NCBI GenBank assembly: GCA_020722505.1
Contig: DYKR01000002.1
Span: 27,921-91,920 of the forward strand
Direction of reading: 5' to 3'
Source: Caldisericum exile
Lineage (GTDB): Bacteria > Caldisericota > Caldisericia > Caldisericales > Caldisericaceae
Length of the DNA stretch: 64,000 nucleotides
Shown here: positions 20,071-27,795 of the stretch, in pieces
Layout: the number at the start of each line of letters is the position of its first letter
How positions within the stretch are numbered: the first letter of the stretch is position 1
Notes under the pieces: model-generated
The model's database searches: none
Seen by the model: only the letters and a program-made list of their open reading frames with translations
What the model was told of the DNA's origin: nothing
Made by a program: the position numbers and the translations under genes

Positions 20071-21418
20071 CTTTAAACCTTCCTTTCAAAACTTCAACAA
20101 AACTTTCCATCTTCATGCCGCGTGATCCTTTTAAAAAAATTAAAGAACCTTTTTTAAAATCAAATTCCTCTAAAAACTCCTTTAGGGCATCTGAATCGGT
20201 AAAATGAAATTTTAAAGCAGTCGAAGCATTTTCGTATATAGATTTTGTAAAATCCCCGTAAGTTATAAGTAGGTAGGGATCCACTTCTTCAATTAAAGAG
20301 ACAAAACTTTTATGAATCTCATAAGCATCCTTACCAAGTTCAAGCATATCTCCGAGTATTATAACCTTTGGTTTATTAACATCCAAAAGGGATTTTAAGG
20401 CAAAAGTAAGAGAAACTGGATTTGAGTTATAAGTATCATCCAATATGGACATCTTTGAAAAATTTATAATCTCTCCTCTTCCTTTGAATGGTTTAAATTC
20501 TTTTAAAGAGGAAACTATTAAATCAGGATCAACTCCAAAATGGAAGGCAATTGCAAAAGTAAAAGCCAAAGTGTAAACAAACTGATAACCGTAAAAAGGC
20601 AGGGAAAAGGAAAATTTTCGATCGGCAAAACTCAAATTCACCCTCTTAACATCTTCTTTAGTTAATAAATCAATTACTACATCGTTTCTCTTATTAAAAC
20701 CTATAAGGACTCTATTTTTAAGATTATGCGAGGCTTCAAACAACAAATCATCATCACCATTTAAAAAGGCAATACCATCATTATCAACGTATTTAGCGAG
20801 TTTAAATTTCTCATTCAATACCCCTTCTTTTGATTGTAGGTATTCAATGTGAGAGTCGCCAATATTTGTAATAACTCCGTAGTGTGGTTGAGTTAACTCA
20901 AGAAGGTAATCCATATCATGAGGTTTTTGAACACCTAATTCCACAACAATAAAATCTTCTCTTAAATTAACTTCATTTGCAAAAAATAACGGTAAAGAAA
21001 CATCTGTATTGAGGTTACCTTCTGTCTTTAAAACGGAAAATTTTTTTGATAAGGCATTAGCAACAGATTCCTTGAGAGTAGTTTTACCAGCGCTTCCTGT
21101 AATACCTAACACACAACCTAAAGCATGCTTTCTTCCAACTAACCCGATGTGTTTAATGAAATCTTTGGTAGAATTTACAACAAATTCAAAAGTATCATTT
21201 AGAGGGAACTCTTTTTCAACAACAACACCTAAAGCACCTTTTTGAATTGCATCTTTTACAAAATCATGCCCATCATACTTTGAACCTTTTAAAGCAATAA
21301 AAATATCTCCTTTTTCAACAGTTCTTGAATCTATCTTGAACTTATTAAAAGTCTCAGGTATTCTATTTATACTAATCCCATCAAAGCCATTAAGAAACTC
21401 TTCCAATTTAAAGTTCAT
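20063..21418 (-). CDS. murF: UDP-N-acetylmuramoyl-tripeptide--D-alanyl-D-alanine ligase
   Basis: FKIDSRTVEKGDIFIALKG, GITGSAGKTTLKE, ILDDTYNSNPVSLTFAL, LGDMLELG. Confidence 0.95.
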   Translation of the reverse strand: MNFKLEEFLNGFDGISINRIPETFNKFKIDSRTVEKGDIFIALKGSKYDGHDFVKDAIQKGALGVVVEKEFPLNDTFEFVVNSTKDFIKHIGLVGRKHALGCVLGITGSAGKTTLKESVANALSKKFSVLKTEGNLNTDVSLPLFFANEVNLREDFIVVELGVQKPHDMDYLLELTQPHYGVITNIGDSHIEYLQSKEGVLNEKFKLAKYVDNDGIAFLNGDDDLLFEASHNLKNRVLIGFNKRNDVVIDLLTKEDVKRVNLSFADRKFSFSLPFYGYQFVYTLAFTFAIAFHFGVDPDLIVSSLKEFKPFKGRGEIINFSKMSILDDTYNSNPVSLTFALKSLLDVNKPKVIILGDMLELGKDAYEIHKSFVSLIEEVDPYLLITYGDFTKSIYENASTALKFHFTDSDALKEFLEEFDFKKGSLIFLKGSRGMKMESFVEVLKGRFKDG

Positions 21419-22850
21419 AAACTGTCTCCTCTACAACATCTAAGTCTCTAAAATTTACTATACGTCCACCTTTAAGATGCATTTTACTTTCAACGCCTCT
21501 ACCCAAAATTGCAATTGTATCGTTAGGTTTCGACTTCAATACTGCTTCTTTAATTGCAAGGCGCCTGTCTTCTAACACTTTGTGGTCAATTGAAACACCT
21601 TTTAAAATGTCATCGATGATCTTTTTTTCATCAAATCCTCTTGAATCATCGGAAGTTACATAACAAAAATCCGCAAAATTACTTACAACTCTCCCCATCT
21701 CTATCCTCTTCTCTGTATTAGATGTGCCAACTGCTCCGAAAACCACTATAAGTCGCCCCTTTTTATTCAAACTAAGGTTTTCAAGAACACTCCTAATTTC
21801 AGAAGGATTGTGTGCATAATCTACTACTATTACTCTATCAGAGACTTTTCTTATTTCCATCCTTCCAGGGATAGAAACAGTTTTTCCAAATTCTCTAATT
21901 ACGCTAAAAGGGATACCTTCAACCATCGCAAAAGAAGTAGCAGCAAGAAAATTAACAATATTGAACTTAGACACCAAAGGAATTTTAACTTCGCCAACTA
22001 AACTGCCCTTTTTAAAAACATTAAACAAAAGCAGTATATCTTGTGAGTTTATAAATTCGTATGAAAAATCAAAAGATGGATTTTCGCCGTAAAGTAAGGG
22101 GTCTTTAGAAACTTCCAAAAACCTTTCAATATATAAACTTTCACCATTTAAAATGGGGGAAAAAGCATCAACAAAAAATGAAACCTTAGTATCTAAATAA
22201 TCTTCAAGTGTTTTATGAAAATCAAGATGGTCCACCCCCATCGTTGAGAGAATCTTTTTATAGAAATCAATGCCAAAGACTCTTTTATCTTTAATAGCAT
22301 GGGAAGTTACTTCCATAAATACGTATTTAACGTTGTTATCTTTCATTAAACTCAAATACTTATTCAATTCAAAAGGGAATGGTGTTGTAGGAGGCTCAAG
22401 GTCTTTTAACTCGAAGTCATCTTTTATGCCAATACCAATAGTGCCAATAAAAGAAGAAGGAATTGAAGCGTAATTAAAAAGCCTGTAAAGTATATAAGCA
22501 ATAGTTGTTTTACCCATGGTTCCAGTTATACCAACTATTTTTAATTGGGAGGATGGGTTGTTAAACATATGGGCTGATAAAATTGCATAGGCAACTTTAC
22601 TATCATCTACTTTAATAAGAGGGATGGCAAAAGTTTTCGTAGTTTCCTTTTCTATAATAGCACCCACTGCTCCATTTTTTATTGCATCTTCAATAAAATT
22701 GTGTCCGTCGTTATTTTGCCCACTTATTGCAACAAACAGATCGCCTTTTCTAATCTTTCTTGAATCGTGTTGTAATGACAAAAACTCAACTTCATGGTTG
22801 CCGTAAATCTTACAATCTTTTAAAACCTTTCCTATATCTTCTATTTTCAT
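21408..22850 (-). CDS. murE: UDP-N-acetylmuramoyl-tripeptide synthetase (MurE)
   Basis: HDSRKIRKGDLFVAISG, VGITGTMGKTTIAY, VDYAHNPSEI, FGAVGTSNTEKRIEMG, TSDDSRGFD. Confidence 0.95.
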   Translation of the reverse strand: MKIEDIGKVLKDCKIYGNHEVEFLSLQHDSRKIRKGDLFVAISGQNNDGHNFIEDAIKNGAVGAIIEKETTKTFAIPLIKVDDSKVAYAILSAHMFNNPSSQLKIVGITGTMGKTTIAYILYRLFNYASIPSSFIGTIGIGIKDDFELKDLEPPTTPFPFELNKYLSLMKDNNVKYVFMEVTSHAIKDKRVFGIDFYKKILSTMGVDHLDFHKTLEDYLDTKVSFFVDAFSPILNGESLYIERFLEVSKDPLLYGENPSFDFSYEFINSQDILLLFNVFKKGSLVGEVKIPLVSKFNIVNFLAATSFAMVEGIPFSVIREFGKTVSIPGRMEIRKVSDRVIVVDYAHNPSEIRSVLENLSLNKKGRLIVVFGAVGTSNTEKRIEMGRVVSNFADFCYVTSDDSRGFDEKKIIDDILKGVSIDHKVLEDRRLAIKEAVLKSKPNDTIAILGRGVESKMHLKGGRIVNFRDLDVVEETVYEL

Positions 22851-24556
22851 GGTTCAATCCTTAGATATTTTACAAGAAAATTACCAATCTTTGCAAATAG
22901 CGGTGCTGCTACCGTTGTAGAATACTGAGGATATTTCGTCTCATCTATAGAAACTATTACCGAAAATTCTGGATCAGGGTAGGGAACGGCTCCATAAAAA
23001 CTGTATATCAACTTAGCATGAGAATAACTTTTTGTGATTGGATCAATCTTTTGTGCTGTGCCTGTTTTACCCATAACCTTATACCCTTCTATTTTTGCTT
23101 TTGGAGCACCAACCTCAACAACATCAACCATTGCACTTTTCACCAAATTAAGATTATCAACTGAACCAACAACATTTTTTAGAATGGAGTAGGATTCATA
23201 AATTACATTGCCTGAATCTTCTATCTTTTTAATAATATGAGGTGTATATAGTTTACCGCCATTAACAATGGCATTTAATGCAGTAACCATTTGTAATTGA
23301 GTAACAGCAACTCCTTGACCAAAGCCCATTGTAGCAGTTTCAACATCGTTAATATTTTCTAATTTAGGTATGATTCCTTTTTCTTCTGCAGCAATTTCCA
23401 AACCAGTCTTTTCACCAAAACCAAATAAATTAAAATACTTTAAAAGATTTTCCTTTCCTAAACCGAGAGCAACTTTGGCAAACGCAACATCGCAAGAATT
23501 CACAAGGATATCTCTAACTCCATGCTCTTCCCCATGTTTTTTCCAACAGGAAATTACGGTATCTTTTACCTTAATCGAACCACTACAATAAAACTCATCG
23601 TTTTCTTTAAGCGTTCCTTCTTCAAGCGCAGCAAAGGCAACAATAGGTTTCATAACCGAACCAGGTTCATAATTATAACTGATTGGCAAGTTAGGTTTGA
23701 TGCTATCAATATTTTGTGGGTTAAAAGATGGATAACTCACCATTGCAAGAATTTTATTGGTTTTTGGCTCTGTTACTATAGCAAAACCCTGCTTTGCGTT
23801 GTATTTCTCAACAGTTTCTTTCACTAAAGCGTATAGTTTTGCCTGTATATTTATATCGATTGTTAACTGAACTGTACTACCCTTTTTAGGATAAATCATA
23901 TAAGTAGGTTTACCTAGTATTTCTGGCTCGTTAAAATTGTATGTTCTAAAGGCTCTACCTTTTTTTCCTTTTAAAAAATCATTAAAATAAAGTTCTATAC
24001 CACTCAAACCATCATTATCAAGACCAACAACTCCAATAAGAGGCGCTACTATTTCACCATACGGATAAACTCTTTTGTAAGTCTTAGTAAATACAACTCC
24101 GTTATTAATTTCTAATTTATCGATTTCTTTTTTTAGGCTTTCGGTGACTGAAGTTGAAACAACAGTATAAGCGTTATATGAAAAAATGCTTTTTAAATCT
24201 GATGAAGATAACTTGAGATATTTACTCAGTATTTCTTTTAAAGGTTCTACTTTGGATTTTTCAATGAGTGTTGGATTTATATCAAGTTGATAAGTAATTT
24301 CATTTGTTGCAAGCTTATTTCCATTTCTATCGATTATCTCTCCTCTTTCAGCGCGCAATACATCATAAGTAGGCACAACCTGTGGAGCAAACTCTGCAAG
24401 CAATCTATTTCTTTCGAAGACATCAATTTGAATTACCCTAAAAATAAAAGAAAAAAAGATAACAAAAAATAACAAAAAAACAGCAATAATTCTTTTCTTA
24501 AAAACATCTTCTCTACTTTGCTTCAAGTTCGACCACATAGAATTTCTTAACCTCAA
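22847..24556 (-). CDS. ftsI: Class B penicillin-binding protein (FtsI/PBP2 family)
   Basis: N-terminal TM; AERGEIIDRNGNKLA, YEPGSVMKPI (SxxK), SCDVA (SxN-like), GKTGTAQKI (KTG). Confidence 0.93.
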   Translation of the reverse strand: MRLRNSMWSNLKQSREDVFKKRIIAVFLLFFVIFFSFIFRVIQIDVFERNRLLAEFAPQVVPTYDVLRAERGEIIDRNGNKLATNEITYQLDINPTLIEKSKVEPLKEILSKYLKLSSSDLKSIFSYNAYTVVSTSVTESLKKEIDKLEINNGVVFTKTYKRVYPYGEIVAPLIGVVGLDNDGLSGIELYFNDFLKGKKGRAFRTYNFNEPEILGKPTYMIYPKKGSTVQLTIDINIQAKLYALVKETVEKYNAKQGFAIVTEPKTNKILAMVSYPSFNPQNIDSIKPNLPISYNYEPGSVMKPIVAFAALEEGTLKENDEFYCSGSIKVKDTVISCWKKHGEEHGVRDILVNSCDVAFAKVALGLGKENLLKYFNLFGFGEKTGLEIAAEEKGIIPKLENINDVETATMGFGQGVAVTQLQMVTALNAIVNGGKLYTPHIIKKIEDSGNVIYESYSILKNVVGSVDNLNLVKSAMVDVVEVGAPKAKIEGYKVMGKTGTAQKIDPITKSYSHAKLIYSFYGAVPYPDPEFSVIVSIDETKYPQYSTTVAAPLFAKIGNFLVKYLRIEP

Positions 24557-24788
24557 CCATCTTTAATTTCTCTTTAGCTAACTTTTCAATTCTTAAAGGA
24601 TTAATCAAATTATAATAAGTAGATGATAGTTTTGAGGTGTCTGCCTTTAAAATATCAATTTCTCTTTCTAAATCAGCAACCTTCTTTTTCAAGCCAAGGG
24701 TAGCGAAAAAAAACACCGAATTCAAAACAACCACAACAACTAAAACAAATATAAGCAATTTATTGCTAACTCTACCCAATCTCCTCAT
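24513..24788 (-). CDS. ftsL: FtsL-like septum formation initiator protein
   Basis: Small bitopic coiled-coil protein between rsmH and the PBP gene. Confidence 0.7.
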   Translation of the reverse strand: MRRLGRVSNKLLIFVLVVVVVLNSVFFFATLGLKKKVADLEREIDILKADTSKLSSTYYNLINPLRIEKLAKEKLKMVEVKKFYVVELEAK

Positions 24789-25647
24789 AAACCCTCAATT
24801 TTGCACTTCTACTCCGTCGGTTAATGGATATCTCTTCTTTGGTTGGTTTAACTACGTGTTTTACTACAGGTTTTAAAGAAACATTTTCTTTAAAAGTTTT
24901 TTTAACGAGCCTATCCTCAAGTGAGTGGTACGTGATTATTGCGATTCTCCCTTTTGGAAGTAAAACTAAAGGCGCATCTTCTAAAAATTTTTTTAGGTTA
25001 TCGAGTTCTCTATTAACAAAAATTCTCAACGCTTGGAAGGTTTTTGTTGCAGGATGAATCCGATAATAACCTTTAGGATAAACACTTCTTACAATGTCTG
25101 CAAGCTCTAAAGTCGTTGAAATTGGCATTTTCTTTCTTTCAGAAACGATTTTTCTTGCAATCCTCTCTGCAAAAGGGTCTTCACCGTAAGTGTAAATAAT
25201 GTCTCTCAACTCTTCAAAAGAAAAAGTGTTAACCACGTCATAGGCAGAATACCGAGTGCAAGGTTTACACATCCTCATATCGAGAGGTCCTTCCTTCATG
25301 AAGGAAAAACCGCGTTCAGCTTCTTCCAATTGAAGTGAAGAAACACCAAGATCGGCAAGAATTTGGGTTGCACCTTGAGCGTTCGATAACACAATAGCCC
25401 TAATTTCTTTAAAATTTGAGGGCACGAGAACAAAGTTATCTCCAACCTCTTTTAAACGCTCTTCTGCTTTTTTAATTGCTTCTTCATCGAGATCTATACC
25501 TATTAATAAGCCCTTGGGAATTCTTTTTAAAATCTCAACAGAATGCCCACCTTCTCCAAGAGTTGCATCAACAACAATCGAATCTTCTTTTAAATTAAGC
25601 AAATCCAATACTTCTTTTAATAAAACCGGTGTATGATAGATTTCCAT
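24772..25647 (-). CDS. rsmH: 16S rRNA (cytosine1402-N4)-methyltransferase
   Basis: YHTPVLLKEVLDLL, VDATLGEGGHSVEIL, GPLDMRM, TYHSLEDRLVKKTF. Confidence 0.95.
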   Translation of the reverse strand: MEIYHTPVLLKEVLDLLNLKEDSIVVDATLGEGGHSVEILKRIPKGLLIGIDLDEEAIKKAEERLKEVGDNFVLVPSNFKEIRAIVLSNAQGATQILADLGVSSLQLEEAERGFSFMKEGPLDMRMCKPCTRYSAYDVVNTFSFEELRDIIYTYGEDPFAERIARKIVSERKKMPISTTLELADIVRSVYPKGYYRIHPATKTFQALRIFVNRELDNLKKFLEDAPLVLLPKGRIAIITYHSLEDRLVKKTFKENVSLKPVVKHVVKPTKEEISINRRSRSAKLRVYEEIG

Positions 25648-25670
25648 CAAGAGATATTATACAGATATAG

Positions 25671-26369
25671 TTATTTAAGTAAAATTTGAGAACTTGATGT
25701 GTAGATATTAAAGCGATTACCTCTTAAAAATCCTATGAGAGCAATATCGTTATCTTTAGCCTCATTTATTGCAAGAGTAGAAACTGCTGATTGAGACACG
25801 ATAAGAGGTATATGTGCCTGTTTTGCAATTTCAACAATATTAAAATTTATCCTCCCAGAGGTTAAAAGTATAACTTTTTCTTTTATTTCCCTGTCAATAA
25901 TGAAACCTACATTTTTTAAAGTTGCCGAAAGCCGTGAGATATCTTCAAAATAACTCATCACTCCTTCTCCGTTTGCAATCCCAACGATATGAGTCCCTCC
26001 TGTGATAGCAAATACCTTTGAGTATGAAAGAAGTTCCTTCATTAAAGAGAATAATCTATTACTATCAATGGAAATAGGCTTTCCATCATCAAAAAAAGAG
26101 CTACTATTTTTTTCAACCTCAAAGTAATAATTTTTTGAAAATTCGTTTCCGACATACTTAAAGCCCTTAATATCACCTTTATGCATTATTATGCCGTTTA
26201 CAAAAAGAAACCCTAAGGATAAAAGAAATTCTTCTCCGTTAGAGTAGAAAATAGAATCCACGAATTCATCATTTACGAATATATTTAGAAGATTTTCTTC
26301 TACAACATAATCTTCTAATCTTATGATATTTCCGTTTTCGAATCTAAATATCGGATATCTTTTCATCAT
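25671..26369 (-). CDS. fdhD: FdhD-like sulfurtransferase / formate dehydrogenase accessory protein (cysteine-free)
   Basis: TGGTHIVGIANGEG, LLTSGRINFNIVEIAKQAHIPLIVSQSAVSTLAINEA and GFLRGNRFNIYT match the FdhD family; start chosen at MMKRYPIF. Confidence 0.88.
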   Translation of the reverse strand: MMKRYPIFRFENGNIIRLEDYVVEENLLNIFVNDEFVDSIFYSNGEEFLLSLGFLFVNGIIMHKGDIKGFKYVGNEFSKNYYFEVEKNSSSFFDDGKPISIDSNRLFSLMKELLSYSKVFAITGGTHIVGIANGEGVMSYFEDISRLSATLKNVGFIIDREIKEKVILLTSGRINFNIVEIAKQAHIPLIVSQSAVSTLAINEAKDNDIALIGFLRGNRFNIYTSSSQILLK

Positions 26370-26949
26370 AAGAGAGTATATCCATAATTTTATAATAATC
26401 ACTCTTCGTATTTATGTTCAAAAAGGTGTAAAACTCAGGGTCGAATTTATTTATTTCATTAGGACTAAGATACTGTGTTTTACTCTCTTCAATTAAATAG
26501 CTCAACTTAAACATACCTTTGCCTATGTTCTCTTCAATTTTTGGTAAGAGTCTTCTACTATAAAAGGCAAAAAGTGGCTCTATGTATCCATTACTTAGTT
26601 TCGGAATGTATACTTCTTTAGAATAATCCAAATTATTAAACATGTATAAGAGAAGTTCTCTTTTAATAAACGGCATATCGCATGCAACAAGAAATACATA
26701 ATCACAACTAAAAATTTTTAATGCCGTGTAAAGTCCGCCAATTGGACCAATATTTGGGATAAGATCAGGGTAAAATTCGTAATGAGGCATTAAAGAGAGC
26801 CTGCCTACAAAAACAGGCTCTTCCACAAATACAGATTTTAAGATAGTATAGGTCCTTTTAAAAATTGTATTTCCTTTAACCTTTAGGAAAAATTTATCGC
26901 TTCCAAATCTTCTACTTTTTCCGCCAACAAGAATAATTGGTTTAACCAT
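26344..26949 (-). CDS. mobA: Molybdenum cofactor guanylyltransferase
   Basis: IILVGGKSRRFGSDKFFLKVKG and CDYVFLVACDMPFI; next to FdhD/FDH. Confidence 0.9.
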   Translation of the reverse strand: MVKPIILVGGKSRRFGSDKFFLKVKGNTIFKRTYTILKSVFVEEPVFVGRLSLMPHYEFYPDLIPNIGPIGGLYTALKIFSCDYVFLVACDMPFIKRELLLYMFNNLDYSKEVYIPKLSNGYIEPLFAFYSRRLLPKIEENIGKGMFKLSYLIEESKTQYLSPNEINKFDPEFYTFLNINTKSDYYKIMDILSYDEKISDI

Positions 26950-27778
26950 TTTTATTCATTAAATAAACTAACCAGTAAACAAACCCCACAAAGAAAGCAC
27001 CGCCAACTAAATTGCCAAGTGTAACGGGAATTAGATTTGCAGTTATGAAGCTACCGAAATTTAGCGAAGCAAAATCTGAAAGTGTTTTACCTGTTGCTTG
27101 GACTACTTCTGGAATGCTCTTTAAGAAAATTCCATAAGGGATAAAGAACATGTTTGCAACAGAGTGTTCAAAACCAGATGCAACAAAAGCCATAATCGGG
27201 AAGTATATTGCAAAGAGTTTGCCGATGATATCCTTTGATGACATTGCCATCCATACGGCTAAACACACCAACCAGTTGCAGAGGATACCTCTAAAAAACG
27301 CCTGACCAAAGGTAAGCGTTGTTTTAGAAAGAGCAACCTTAAGGCTATTTGCACCAACAAGGTTACCATTAAATGCCCAAGTGCCACCCCAGAATAAAAA
27401 CGCCGCAATGAGAATTGAACCTACAAAATTCCCTATATATACAACAACCCAATTCTTAAGAAGCTCACTCCACTTAGCCCTTTTATCAAGGGCAGCAATC
27501 AACACAAGGTTGTTCCCCGTAAATAGTTCTGCTCCAGCAACAACTACTAACATAAGTCCTACGGTAAAGACACTTGCCGATAAAAATCTTGTAAAGCCGA
27601 AACCAAGTGTAGTGTCAGAGCTAACAAGTAATGATAACTGTGCACCAAAGGCAATATAAACCCCGGCAAGAATTGCAAGGACAAACATCTTTAAGATAGG
27701 TAGTTTACATTTTGAAATACCAGTTTCACATAATTTCTGTGCAACTTCTTTTGGTGGAAAGAAATTAACTTCGTTCAT
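26942..27778 (-). CDS. focA: Formate/nitrite transporter (FocA family)
   Basis: AGVYIAFGAQ, AGAELFTGNN, FVASGFEHSVANMFFIP FNT signatures. Confidence 0.93.
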   Translation of the reverse strand: MNEVNFFPPKEVAQKLCETGISKCKLPILKMFVLAILAGVYIAFGAQLSLLVSSDTTLGFGFTRFLSASVFTVGLMLVVVAGAELFTGNNLVLIAALDKRAKWSELLKNWVVVYIGNFVGSILIAAFLFWGGTWAFNGNLVGANSLKVALSKTTLTFGQAFFRGILCNWLVCLAVWMAMSSKDIIGKLFAIYFPIMAFVASGFEHSVANMFFIPYGIFLKSIPEVVQATGKTLSDFASLNFGSFITANLIPVTLGNLVGGAFFVGFVYWLVYLMNKNG

Positions 27779-27795
27779 TTTTTACCCCCTTTTAT

